DNA of 64,000 bases from Fimousia sp036311565 (GTDB lineage Bacteria; Bacillota; Clostridia; Lachnospirales; Lachnospiraceae). The position numbers and the translations under genes are program-made. The stretch's first letter is position 1. Each line of letters opens with the position of its first letter. Location of the stretch: assembly GCA_036311565.1 (NCBI GenBank), contig JAXJPR010000054.1:62001-126000 (forward strand), given 5' to 3'. Below, one piece after another: positions 50,311 to 59,320 of the stretch. A model generated the notes under the pieces. It had not been told where the DNA came from and ran no database searches. It saw only the letters and a list, made by a program, of their open reading frames with translations.

Positions 50311-51801
50311 CTAATTGCCTCCTAAAATGTCTGAAATATGATTGAGAATATCAGAAGCCATCAGACTATAAGCTCCTTTTTGTGCTCTGGCGCAATCGCC
50401 TGCAAGACCATGGCAATACACACCCAGTTTTGCACCTTCTTTTGCTTTTAATCCTCCAGAACACAATCCTGCAATCATTCCGGATAATACATCTCCGGAA
50501 CCACCTGTTGACATACCATTATTACCACTTGAATTTATGAATGTCAACCTTTCTCCCGAAGAAATTATGGTTCTTGCATTTTTTAAGACGAAAGTCAGGT
50601 TATTTTTATAAGCATATTCTCTTATAATAGCAATGGAATCTGATGCAATATCTTCTATTGTCATATTCAGAATTCTGGATGCTTCTTTCATATGCGGCGT
50701 AATAACAATATCTGCCTTTGCTTCTGGTAAAAGATGTTCCACTTTAGAAAGCAGGTTGCATCCATCTGCATCAATAATCAGAGTTCCATCATATTCCTTT
50801 AGCATAATGGTCAGGAAATTTTCTGTAATCTGATTTTTTCCCATTCCTGGACCTAAGACGGTGGTTTTACAATCTTTCATATGTGTTCTCAATAAATGCA
50901 CGGCTTCTTTTTCATCTTGATAAGTAATCATAACTGCTTCTGGAATTAGCGTTTGTAATATCGTTCTATTTTCTTCTGCAGTTAAAATTTCCACTAACCC
51001 ACTTCCGCATAAATAAGCTGCCTTTGCACTAAAATAACAGGCTCCTGCCATATTAACTGCTCCGGCTGCAATCAATACTTTACCATAGGTGCCTTTGTGA
51101 GAATCATTTTTTCTTTTTGGAAGACGAGATAAATCTTCTTTGGTATAGGTGATCGTCTCTGGTTCATATTGTGAAATTATTTGTTGCGGGAATCCAATAT
51201 CCGCAACCATTACTTCTCCTACATAATCGTTACCTGGATAAAGCAGTAGTCCTCTTTTCATTAATCCAAATGTAATTGTTAAATCACATCTTACTGCTGT
51301 CCCTAAAACAGCTCCTGTAGTACAACAAATGCCAGATGGAGCATCCACCGCAATTTTATAAGCTTTTGACTGATTTATGGAATTTAAAACTTCTGCATAA
51401 TGTCCAGACACTTCCCGTGAAAGTCCGACGCCAAATACAGCATCCACAATAACATCATAATCGTTATAGCAAACATCTGATTTTATACTGATTCCCAATG
51501 CAAGAAGAATCTTCATCTGCTCTTCAAACTGCTTAGACGCTTTTAATGTATTGCCAACTACTTGAATCGTCAACGAATAGCCGCTTTCTAACAACAGACG
51601 TCCAAGTGCCAGTCCATCGCCTCCATTATTACCAATTCCGGCAACAATACAAATTTTTTTCTCCTTTCCAAATTTTTCCTGAATAATGTCGTGCATCTTT
51701 AATGCTGCTTTTTCCATTAAGACCATACCAGGAATTCCAATTTTCTGAATCGTCATTTGATCAATTTTCTGCATTTCTGCGCTCGTAGTTATATATTTCA
51801 T
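50311..51801 (-). CDS. nnr: Bifunctional NAD(P)H-hydrate epimerase/dehydratase
   Basis: A 496-residue repair enzyme. The N-terminal epimerase (about 1-210) has GIGNNGGDGLALGRLL and VDAVFGVGL; the C-terminal ADP/ATP-dependent dehydratase (about 225-490) has AGAVNMAGACYFSAKAA, VLGPGMGKN, ITPHMKEASRI and NGMSTGGSGDVLSGMIAGLC. It restores damaged NADH and NADPH. Its ATG overlaps the end of acpS by 4 bases, and alr starts 2 bases after it. Confidence 0.95.
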   Translation of the reverse strand: MKYITTSAEMQKIDQMTIQKIGIPGMVLMEKAALKMHDIIQEKFGKEKKICIVAGIGNNGGDGLALGRLLLESGYSLTIQVVGNTLKASKQFEEQMKILLALGISIKSDVCYNDYDVIVDAVFGVGLSREVSGHYAEVLNSINQSKAYKIAVDAPSGICCTTGAVLGTAVRCDLTITFGLMKRGLLLYPGNDYVGEVMVADIGFPQQIISQYEPETITYTKEDLSRLPKRKNDSHKGTYGKVLIAAGAVNMAGACYFSAKAAYLCGSGLVEILTAEENRTILQTLIPEAVMITYQDEKEAVHLLRTHMKDCKTTVLGPGMGKNQITENFLTIMLKEYDGTLIIDADGCNLLSKVEHLLPEAKADIVITPHMKEASRILNMTIEDIASDSIAIIREYAYKNNLTFVLKNARTIISSGERLTFINSSGNNGMSTGGSGDVLSGMIAGLCSGGLKAKEGAKLGVYCHGLAGDCARAQKGAYSLMASDILNHISDILGGN

Positions 51802-52163
51802 ATTTCTCGTTCTCCTATTGCAAATGCAACTGCTTCTGTTTTCGTATTTGAAATAGATACATGTATCTTATCGATGCCAAGTTCTGCTGCCATTTCCTTC
51901 GCTTTGCCATGAAGACGGACATACGGCTTTCCAAAAGAATCCCTTCCCACCTCTATCTCATTCGGTTCAAATCCCACAAAGCCAGTACCAAATACTTTGG
52001 CAACCGCTTCCTTAACAGCAAAATTGCCCGCCGCCTTTGAATAATCATCAGCAACGAGCATCATCTCCCGTACATGAAAAATACGTTCCAGACGATAATG
52101 CCCAGAACATATCCTTTCCATTCTATTAATCTCTACGATATCAGTTCCCACGCCAATAATCAT
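51798..52163 (-). CDS. acpS: Holo-[acyl-carrier-protein] synthase
   Basis: A 121-residue phosphopantetheinyl transferase that activates acyl carrier protein. IGVGTDIVEINRM at the N terminus has the Mg-binding Asp, and FAVKEAVAKVFGTG has the conserved Glu/Lys set. GGAGGCGG precedes ATG 52163. It lies between rex and nnr in the same operon. Confidence 0.95.
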   Translation of the reverse strand: MIIGVGTDIVEINRMERICSGHYRLERIFHVREMMLVADDYSKAAGNFAVKEAVAKVFGTGFVGFEPNEIEVGRDSFGKPYVRLHGKAKEMAAELGIDKIHVSISNTKTEAVAFAIGEREI

Positions 52164-52180
52164 GGTTACCGCCTCCAAAA

Positions 52181-52834
52181 TTAAACTTCCATACTATGTA
52201 TTCTGTAAGAAAGTGTCATCAGACTTTCTGCCAAATGTACATTCTCAACCATAATATCGTCTGGAAGATTCAAATCTACTGGCGCAAAATTCCAGAATGC
52301 TTTAATTCCCCATTCTACCATCTCTTTTGCCATATCAGGCGCCATCTGCTTTGGCAAAGTAAGTGCTGCAATTTTGATATCATGGTTTTTAATAAATTCT
52401 TCTAAGGTATCAATATCATATACCTCTACACCGCGCACGGTAATTCCCACTAAACGTGGATTCACATCAAATAAACCCAGAATACGGAAACCACTTAATT
52501 CAAAATGCTGATAATTGGCTAACGCCTGACCTAAATTACCAGCACCAATAATAATAATGTTATTAATCTTATCCAAGCCCAAAATCTTGCCAATTTCTGC
52601 ATGAAGATGTTCGACATTATACCCGTATCCCTGCTGTCCAAAACCGCCGAAATTGTTTAAATCCTGACGAATCTGTGAGGCAGTCACCTGCATTCTCAGA
52701 CTCAGTTCCTTGGATGAAATTCTTGAAACTTCATTTTCTTTTAATTCTCCAAGATACCGATAATATCTAGGCAATCTTTTGATTACTGCAGGCGAAATTT
52801 CTTTAGATGGTGTTAATTTCTTTGAATCCGCCAC
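52181..52834 (-). CDS. rex: Redox-sensing transcriptional repressor Rex
   Basis: A 217-residue NADH/NAD+-responsive repressor of fermentation genes. The N-terminal winged helix contains LPRYYRYLGEL and ASQIRQDLNNFGGFGQQGYGYNVEHL; the Rossmann domain has IIIGAGNLGQALANY; the C terminus forms the swapped helix. It heads rex-acpS-nnr-alr-mazF-CBS-yebC. I saw no clear Rex operator (TTGT-x8-ACAA type) before its own gene. Confidence 0.96.
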   Translation of the reverse strand: MADSKKLTPSKEISPAVIKRLPRYYRYLGELKENEVSRISSKELSLRMQVTASQIRQDLNNFGGFGQQGYGYNVEHLHAEIGKILGLDKINNIIIIGAGNLGQALANYQHFELSGFRILGLFDVNPRLVGITVRGVEVYDIDTLEEFIKNHDIKIAALTLPKQMAPDMAKEMVEWGIKAFWNFAPVDLNLPDDIMVENVHLAESLMTLSYRIHSMEV

Positions 52835-52874
52835 TTAAATTCCTCCTTGCTCTGCTTCTAACTCACTTGTACTT

Positions 52875-52903
52875 ATTATAATGGATTGTCTATAATCTGT
52901 CAA
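52875..52903 (-). promoter_or_regulatory. Perfect consensus promoter of the rex operon
   Basis: On the minus strand, TTGACA (52903-52898) and TATAAT (52880-52875) are exactly 17 bases apart, 41 bases before the rex start. Confidence 0.85.
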
Positions 52904-52982
52904 ACCTTTCTAAAATCTTTACTAAATTTCTTTCATATGATAAAATATTTTAACTATACAAATTTAGATAAGGAAGAAAAAA

Positions 52983-54896
52983 ATGATTTTATCATGTCAA
53001 AACATTACAAAAACATTTGTTGATAAAACTGTCTTAAGTAATATTTCATTTCATATTGAAGATCAGGAAAAAGCTGCTATTGTCGGAATCAACGGAGCTG
53101 GAAAATCTACGCTCTTAAAAATTATCATGAATGAAATGGAAGCAAATGATGGTTTGGTCACATTATCAAAAGGAAAGACCATTGGATATCTGGCACAGCA
53201 TCAGGAACAGGTCTTTCATAACACCATATATGACGAACTACTTTCCGTAAAACAGGAAATTATTGATTTAGACCGCAAAATACGTGGTTTAGAGCAGGAG
53301 ATGAACGGGTTAGAAGGGAAAGAACTAGAACAGGTTCTGGATTTATACACAAAAGCAACCCACCGTTTTGAACAGATGAATGGGTATGCATATAAAAGCG
53401 AAATTACTGGAGTTTTAAAAGGACTTGGATTTAAGGAAGAAGAATTTTCGAAACGTATATCTGCTTTATCTGGAGGTCAGAAGACCAGGGTTGCACTTGG
53501 AAAGCTTTTATTGTCAAAACCAGATATTATTCTTTTAGATGAACCTACGAACCATTTAGATATGAATTCTATTGCGTGGTTAGAAACATTCTTAATGAAC
53601 TATCATGGAGCTGTTTTAATTGTATCCCATGACCGGTATTTCCTTGATAAAGTTGTAACAAAAATTATAGAAATTTCTAATACTCGTGCAAGAACTTATA
53701 GAGGTAATTATAGTGATTTTGTTGTAAAACGAGATCAGATCCGTGCGATTGAATGGAAAGAATATGAAAAGCAACAGCAGGAAATTCGCCACCAGGAAGA
53801 AGTCATTACAAAATTAAAACAATTTAATCGGGAGAAATCTATCAAACGTGCTGAGAGCCGTGAAAAATTGTTGAACCGTATGGAAGTCATAGACCGCCCT
53901 ATTGAGATTGATACTAATATGAAATTAAAACTTGAACCATCTACGATCAGTGGCAGTGATGTCTTATCTGTAAAAGAATTAAGTAAGTCCTATGGGAATC
54001 ATACACTGTTTAAAAATATTAATTTTGAAATTAAACGTGGAGAAAAAGTAGCCTTAATAGGTGAAAATGGGACAGGAAAAACAACCATTTTAAAAATCAT
54101 CAATAAACATATTGCAAAAGACAGTGGTCACATCCGTCTTGGTTCCCGTGTTAAAATCGGTTACTATGACCAGGAACAGCAGGTTCTTCATGATGAAAAA
54201 ACTATTTTTCAGGAAATCAGCGACACTTATCCTGCACTGACAAATACAAAGATCAGGAATGTTCTGGCTGCTTTTTTATTCCGCGGCGAGGATGTTTTTA
54301 AGCAAATCAAGAGTTTGAGCGGTGGAGAAAGAGGACGTGTTTCTCTGGCAAAATTAATGCTTTCTTCTGCTAATTTTTTGATTCTTGACGAACCGACCAA
54401 CCATTTAGATATTTTTTCGAAAGAAGTTTTAGAGAATGCTTTAAGCCAGTATACAGGAACTGTTTTTTATGTATCTCATGACCGTTATTTTATCAATAAA
54501 ACAGCTACCCGAATTTTAGAATTAAATCAGGAACATTTAGATGAGTATAAAGGCAATTATGATTATTATCTTCAAAAGAAAGAAGAATTAATAGAAAAAT
54601 CTTCTTTGACTTCTTCTTCTATTTCAAAAAATACTACGGAAGAAAGTGAAGTAAAACTTGACTGGAAACAACAAAAAGAAGAACAGGCACGCCTCAGAAA
54701 ACGGGCCAATGCTCTTAAAAAATTAGAAGAAAGAATTGCACAATTAGAAGAAGAATCTTCTGATTTAGATGAAGAAATCGCATTACCAGAGAATGTCTCA
54801 AACTCTGCCAAATTAATGGAATTAACAAACAAAAAAGCAGAGATAGATGAACTTCTCATAGATTTATATGAAGAATGGGAAAAGTTGGCAGAATAG
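52983..54896 (+). CDS. ABC-F family ATPase (ribosome-associated)
   Basis: A 637-residue protein with two ABC domains and no membrane part. Walker A1 GINGAGKST (about 36-44), signature LSGGQKTR; Walker A2 GENGTGKTT (about 360-368), signature LSGGERGR; each is followed by a LLDEPTNHLD- or LILDEPTNHLD-type Walker B. An Arg/Lys-rich interdomain linker (about 245-300) carries the P-site tRNA interaction motif region, and a C-terminal coiled coil (about 560-637) resembles Uup/YdiF. Such proteins act on ribosomes; whether it gives antibiotic protection or housekeeping help cannot be told. A possible promoter (TTTACT-N17-TAAAAT, 52918-52946) precedes it. Confidence 0.93.
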   Translation: MILSCQNITKTFVDKTVLSNISFHIEDQEKAAIVGINGAGKSTLLKIIMNEMEANDGLVTLSKGKTIGYLAQHQEQVFHNTIYDELLSVKQEIIDLDRKIRGLEQEMNGLEGKELEQVLDLYTKATHRFEQMNGYAYKSEITGVLKGLGFKEEEFSKRISALSGGQKTRVALGKLLLSKPDIILLDEPTNHLDMNSIAWLETFLMNYHGAVLIVSHDRYFLDKVVTKIIEISNTRARTYRGNYSDFVVKRDQIRAIEWKEYEKQQQEIRHQEEVITKLKQFNREKSIKRAESREKLLNRMEVIDRPIEIDTNMKLKLEPSTISGSDVLSVKELSKSYGNHTLFKNINFEIKRGEKVALIGENGTGKTTILKIINKHIAKDSGHIRLGSRVKIGYYDQEQQVLHDEKTIFQEISDTYPALTNTKIRNVLAAFLFRGEDVFKQIKSLSGGERGRVSLAKLMLSSANFLILDEPTNHLDIFSKEVLENALSQYTGTVFYVSHDRYFINKTATRILELNQEHLDEYKGNYDYYLQKKEELIEKSSLTSSSISKNTTEESEVKLDWKQQKEEQARLRKRANALKKLEERIAQLEEESSDLDEEIALPENVSNSAKLMELTNKKAEIDELLIDLYEEWEKLAE

Positions 54897-54926
54897 TAAA
54901 AATAAATTGTTATTATATATGATTAA

Positions 54927-54966
54927 AACAGCTGAAGGACATATCTGCCTTCAGCTGTTCTTTCTT
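54927..54966. terminator. Bidirectional terminator
   Basis: A perfect 12-bp stem, AACAGCTGAAGG with CCTTCAGCTGTT, followed by TCTTTCTTTT, between the ABC-F and PepSY genes. Confidence 0.85.
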
Positions 54967-54968
54967 TT

Positions 54969-55604
54969 CTAATCATGATCAACAGATTCTGATTCCCACT
55001 CAATGATGTTTCCTGTATTCGCATCAATCTCAAAATCATATTCCATTTTATTGTGAATGATAGAACCTTCATATACAAGTTTTCCATCATCACGATCCAA
55101 ATGAATCCTTACGTCAGATTCTGTCGCTCCGTTAACTTTGCTTAAAGCTTTTTTTACCGCCTCTTTTTTACTAATTGCTACATCAGCACTTGCTTCTTCC
55201 GTAAAATCATCTTCAATTTCTGTATCCTTGCTTCGAATTGTTCCGTCAGAAGCATTGATATCATAATCATATTCTTTATTGCCTGCATAAAAATCGACTT
55301 CATATTCCTGTACTCCATCATCCTCATCTAGTTTAATCCGAATATGAGACACTTCTGATTCTTTTACACCTGCATCTTTTAAAGCAATTTTTTTCGCCTT
55401 TTCTTCAGAAATTCCTACATTGTCTGTAGTATTATTTTTTGTATTTACGTTTGTATTTGTATCTGTTTTAGTATTAGTTGCAGAATTTTGAGTTGTTACA
55501 TTTTCTGTGGTTTTTTGAATATTTGATGATTGATTCGCTCCACATCCTGCCAATCCTAATACAAAAACAGACATTCCAAACAATGTCAGTAGTCTTTTTC
55601 TCAT
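54969..55604 (-). CDS. PepSY-domain lipoprotein
   Basis: A 211-residue secreted lipoprotein. The signal peptide ends in a clear lipobox LAGC (Cys near 22). A low-complexity Asn/Thr linker (about 25-62) is followed by two PepSY domains (about 64-135 and 138-208), each starting ISEEKAKKIALKDAG or ISKKEAVKKALSKV. PepSY domains often inhibit peptidases or sense envelope conditions; the partner is unknown. ATG 55604 follows AGGAGG. Monocistronic. Confidence 0.9.
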   Translation of the reverse strand: MRKRLLTLFGMSVFVLGLAGCGANQSSNIQKTTENVTTQNSATNTKTDTNTNVNTKNNTTDNVGISEEKAKKIALKDAGVKESEVSHIRIKLDEDDGVQEYEVDFYAGNKEYDYDINASDGTIRSKDTEIEDDFTEEASADVAISKKEAVKKALSKVNGATESDVRIHLDRDDGKLVYEGSIIHNKMEYDFEIDANTGNIIEWESESVDHD

Positions 55605-55693
55605 AATATCACCTCCTGTTTTTATTATGTTCATGATAACAGGAAATTATTAAAGAAACATGAGAATTAAAAATTTTCTCATATTCAATTGAA

Positions 55694-56134
55694 TTATGCA
55701 ATTTCTAGTATAATTGTAAATGGTCCATCATTTTCCAGCAAAATTTTCATATCAGCACCAAAAATTCCTTTTTCCACTACTGGGACTTGCTTTTTACACT
55801 CATCAATAATATATTCATACAATTCTTCTGCCATCTCAGGATTTCCTGCTTCTGTAAAAGATGGACGATTTCCTTTTTTACAATTAGCATATAATGTAAA
55901 TTGTGACACTAATAAAAGCTGTCCATTTACATCTTTTAAAGAACAATTGGTTTTTCCACATTCATCTTCAAAGATACGGAGATTGATTAATTTTCTAATA
56001 TATTTATCCGCAATATCCTTCGTATCTTCATGCGTAATTCCAATAAATACCAGGAAGCCCTTTTTAATCGCTCCAACCGTTTTTCCCTCCACTTTTACTT
56101 CTGCATGATTGACTCTCTGTATTAAAAATTTCAT
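55694..56134 (-). CDS. dtd: D-aminoacyl-tRNA deacylase
   Basis: A 146-residue enzyme that removes D-amino acids from mischarged tRNA. It begins MKFLIQRVNHAEVKVEG and has the SQFTLYANCKKGNRPSF motif (S-Q-F-T, about 77-93) and the cross-subunit G-x-P motif, here NDGPFTI near the C terminus. Length fits the family. The ATG lies 131 bases from the divergent glycosyltransferase gene. Confidence 0.95.
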   Translation of the reverse strand: MKFLIQRVNHAEVKVEGKTVGAIKKGFLVFIGITHEDTKDIADKYIRKLINLRIFEDECGKTNCSLKDVNGQLLLVSQFTLYANCKKGNRPSFTEAGNPEMAEELYEYIIDECKKQVPVVEKGIFGADMKILLENDGPFTIILEIA

Positions 56135-56265
56135 ATTTTGCTCCTTTTCTCTCTTCTAAACACAAGATTTCAAAAAAAATATGTCTATTTTTTTAATTTT
56201 ACACAATTATACTAGCATATTTTGGATTAATTTTATATAATAATCAAGAAAGATTGGAGGTTATT

Positions 56266-57282
56266 ATGAAGTTAATTTCATTTATTGTTCCATGTTATAA
56301 CTCACAAGACTATATGGAACACTGTATTTCAACCCTGCTAAATGGTGGCGATGAAGTAGAAATCTTAATCGTCAATGATGGTTCTAAGGATCGCACAGCA
56401 GAAATTGCTGATTCCTACGAAGCAAAATATCCAGGAATTTGTCGGGCAATTCATCAGGAAAACAAAGGACATGGCGGCGCAGTAAATACTGGTGTTTGTC
56501 ACGCGACTGGCATTTATACTAAAGTCGTAGATAGTGATGACTGGGTAAATGTACAATCACTAGACTTAATTCTTAATACCTTAAGAGATCTGTATCATAA
56601 AGATACTATTATTGACATGGTTCTGGCTAATTATGTTTATGAGAAAGAAGGTCAAAAACATAAAACTGTTATCAATTATCGTCATTCTGTTCCAATTGGA
56701 AAAATTTTTAATTGGAATCAGGCAAAGCATTTTAGAATTAACCAGTTTATCCTTATGCATTCTGTTATCTATCGTACAGAATTGCTAAAGAACTGCGGTC
56801 TGAAGTTACCTGAACACACATTCTACGTAGACAATATTTATGTATATCATCCACTTCCATATGTAAAATCCATGTATTACATCGATACTGACTTTTATCG
56901 CTATTTTATCGGAAGAGATGACCAATCTGTAAATGAAAAGAACATGATTGCGCGTATTGACCAACAATTGTTTGTCAATCGCTGGATGATTGATTATTTC
57001 TTCACTGTAAAATTTAATAATAAATATTTGCGCCGTTATATGATTCATTATCTAAAAGCAATTATGACTGTTTCTTCTGTTATTGCTCTTAGATCAGAGA
57101 CAGAAGAAAATCTGCGCAAAAAGCAGTCTCTTTGGAGATATTTATACCACAAGGATAAAAAAGTATATTATAAGATCCGTTTAGGGGCAATGGGACAGGT
57201 AATGAACCTTCCAGGCCGTGGTGGACGAAAAGCAACGATTACTGCGTATAAATTAGCTCAAAAAATTGTAGGATTTAACTAG
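56266..57282 (+). CDS. Family 2 glycosyltransferase
   Basis: A 338-residue GT-A glycosyltransferase. The N terminus KLISFIVPCYNSQDYMEHC and the sequence IVNDGSKDRT form the nucleotide-sugar site; VVDSDDWVN near 88-96 is the D-x-D metal motif. It is directly followed by glf (12-base gap), so it probably uses UDP-galactofuranose or builds a galactofuranose-containing surface glycan; that is inference. ATG 56266 follows GGAGGT. Confidence 0.9.
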   Translation: MKLISFIVPCYNSQDYMEHCISTLLNGGDEVEILIVNDGSKDRTAEIADSYEAKYPGICRAIHQENKGHGGAVNTGVCHATGIYTKVVDSDDWVNVQSLDLILNTLRDLYHKDTIIDMVLANYVYEKEGQKHKTVINYRHSVPIGKIFNWNQAKHFRINQFILMHSVIYRTELLKNCGLKLPEHTFYVDNIYVYHPLPYVKSMYYIDTDFYRYFIGRDDQSVNEKNMIARIDQQLFVNRWMIDYFFTVKFNNKYLRRYMIHYLKAIMTVSSVIALRSETEENLRKKQSLWRYLYHKDKKVYYKIRLGAMGQVMNLPGRGGRKATITAYKLAQKIVGFN

Positions 57283-57294
57283 GAGAAAAAACTT

Positions 57295-58395
57295 ATGAGT
57301 AAATATGATTTTTTAATTGTTGGATCTGGTCTGTTTGGATCTGTATTTGCATATGAAGCACATAAAGCTGGAAAATCCTGCTGTGTTATTGAAAAACGAG
57401 ACCATATCGGCGGTAATATCTATACAGAGGAACAAGCTGGTATCCAGGTACATAAATATGGTGCCCATATTTTCCATACTTCTGATAAAAAAATATGGAA
57501 TTATATTCAACAGTTTGCCGACTTCAATCGATATACGAACTCCCCTGTAGCAAATTATAACGGGAAGATTTTTAATATGCCGTTTAATATGAATACTTTT
57601 AATAAACTTTGGGGTGTCGTAACACCGAAAGAAGCAAAAGCAAAAATTGAGGAACAAAGAAAAGAATACTATACAGAAGAACCAAAAAATTTAGAAGAAC
57701 AGGCATTAAATTTGGTCGGAAAAGATATTTATGAGACATTGGTAAAAGGATATACCCAAAAACAATGGGGGCAAAAATGCACAGATTTACCTGCTTTTAT
57801 TATTAAACGTCTTCCAGTTCGTTTTACTTATGATAACAATTATTTTAATGATGCATATCAGGGGATTCCAATTGGCGGATATACACAGATTATTGAAAAA
57901 ATGTTAGAATACGCAGATGTGTATACAGATACAGACTTTTTTGATAAAAAAGAATATTGGATGTCCCAGGCTGATAAAGTTATTTTTACTGGTATGATTG
58001 ATCAATATTTCAATTACCAATTAGGCCAGTTAGAATATCGTACTTTAAATTTTGAAACAAAGTTATTAGACTGTGATAATTACCAGGGAAATGCTGTTGT
58101 TAACTATACCGCATATGAAGTGCCATATACCAGAATCATTGAGCATAAACATTTTGAATTTGGTACACAAGAAAAAACTGTGATCACTTATGAATATCCT
58201 GCAACCTGGAACCCAGGTGATGAACCATATTATCCAGTAAATAATACAAAGAATAATGAACTATATCAAGAATACAAAAAACTGGCACAGACAGAACCAA
58301 AAGTTATCTTTGGCGGACGTCTTGGACAGTATCAATATTATGATATGCACCTAGTAATCGCAGAAGCTTTAAAACTGGCCGAAGAAATTCTTTGA
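57295..58395 (+). CDS. glf: UDP-galactopyranose mutase
   Basis: A 366-residue flavoenzyme that ring-contracts UDP-galactopyranose to UDP-galactofuranose. The FAD-binding N terminus reads DFLIVGSGLFGSVFAYEA; family motifs include GGNIYTEEQAGIQVHKYGAHIFHT, YTQKQWG and RLPVRFTYDNNYFND with substrate-binding residues, and the C-terminal FGGRLGQYQYYDMHLVI. It forms an operon with the glycosyltransferase and indicates galactofuranose in cell-surface polysaccharide. Confidence 0.96.
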   Translation: MSKYDFLIVGSGLFGSVFAYEAHKAGKSCCVIEKRDHIGGNIYTEEQAGIQVHKYGAHIFHTSDKKIWNYIQQFADFNRYTNSPVANYNGKIFNMPFNMNTFNKLWGVVTPKEAKAKIEEQRKEYYTEEPKNLEEQALNLVGKDIYETLVKGYTQKQWGQKCTDLPAFIIKRLPVRFTYDNNYFNDAYQGIPIGGYTQIIEKMLEYADVYTDTDFFDKKEYWMSQADKVIFTGMIDQYFNYQLGQLEYRTLNFETKLLDCDNYQGNAVVNYTAYEVPYTRIIEHKHFEFGTQEKTVITYEYPATWNPGDEPYYPVNNTKNNELYQEYKKLAQTEPKVIFGGRLGQYQYYDMHLVIAEALKLAEEIL

Positions 58396-58417
58396 GCATA
58401 GCTTTTTGAAACTGACA

Positions 58418-58464
58418 AGCTCCATTTACATACTATAGATTAAGTATGAAATGGAGCTATTTTT
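58418..58464 (+). terminator. Terminator of glf operon overlapping the subtilase ribosome site
   Basis: AGCTCCATTT(A)CATACT pairs with AGTATGAAATGGAGCT (one bulge, 8-base loop), then ATTTTT. The GGAG of the right arm is also the only ribosome site for the next ATG at 58466. Confidence 0.75.
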
Positions 58465-58465
58465 A

Positions 58466-59320
58466 ATGGAACAAATATTGGAACTTATTCATGGTGATTA
58501 CGCAAAAGAACATCAAATTACTGGTAAAGGCATTACCATTGCATATTTGGATACCGGAATCTCGATGCACCATGATTTTTTAAATCCGTATAACCGCCTT
58601 ATATATTTTAAAGATTTTGTTTACCAACGTTCATTTCCATATGATGACAACGGACATGGAACCCATGTTGCCGGTATTGGTTCTTCAGGTCGAATGGGGA
58701 TTGCCCCTGCTTCTAACATTCTGGCACTTAAAGTCTTAAATCGTCAGGGAAATGGTAATGCACGCAATATTATTCGATGTTTTCAATGGATTCTAAGATA
58801 TAAGGATACTTATCACATACGTATCGTGAATATTTCCATCGGAATGGAATCTTCCTCATTTCAGCGTCATGGTGCAATTCTTATGGATTGGGTAAACCGA
58901 CTTTGGGATGCCGGACTGATTGTATGTATTGCAGGAGGAAATTTAGGTCCCGAAAAGAGCAGCATTACCATTCCGGGTATTAGCCCCAAAATCATTACCG
59001 TCGGATCCTCGGATGATGAGATGACCACAAATTATTCTGGCAGAGGACCTACCATCGATTGTGTAATCAAACCCGATATTACAGCTCCTGGAACGAATAT
59101 CCTTTCCTGTTTTGGTTCTTCTCATTATATAAAAAAAAGCGGGACTTCCATGGCGACTCCAGTGATTTCTGGAGCAATTGCACTTTATCTGGAAAAAAAT
59201 CCTACAGTTACTAATAAAATGGTAAAATTGAAACTGCGCTCCAGCTGTGATGATCTTGGATATCCTCCAAATCAACAGGGCTGGGGACGCATCAATTTAG
59301 AAAAATTATTACGTGACTAG
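58466..59320 (+). CDS. S8-family subtilisin-like serine protease, probably intracellular
   Basis: A 284-residue compact subtilase. The catalytic triad is visible: Asp29 in LDTGIS, His64 in GHGTHVAG and Ser228 in GTSMATP; the oxyanion Asn lies in AGGNLGP. There is no signal peptide and no long propeptide, so it is probably cytoplasmic like Bacillus Isp. The ATG at 58466 is read from a GGAG inside the preceding terminator stem; an in-frame ATG at 58451 lies within the hairpin itself. Its 3' end overlaps the convergent CobW-type gene by 4 bases. Confidence 0.9.
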   Translation: MEQILELIHGDYAKEHQITGKGITIAYLDTGISMHHDFLNPYNRLIYFKDFVYQRSFPYDDNGHGTHVAGIGSSGRMGIAPASNILALKVLNRQGNGNARNIIRCFQWILRYKDTYHIRIVNISIGMESSSFQRHGAILMDWVNRLWDAGLIVCIAGGNLGPEKSSITIPGISPKIITVGSSDDEMTTNYSGRGPTIDCVIKPDITAPGTNILSCFGSSHYIKKSGTSMATPVISGAIALYLEKNPTVTNKMVKLKLRSSCDDLGYPPNQQGWGRINLEKLLRD

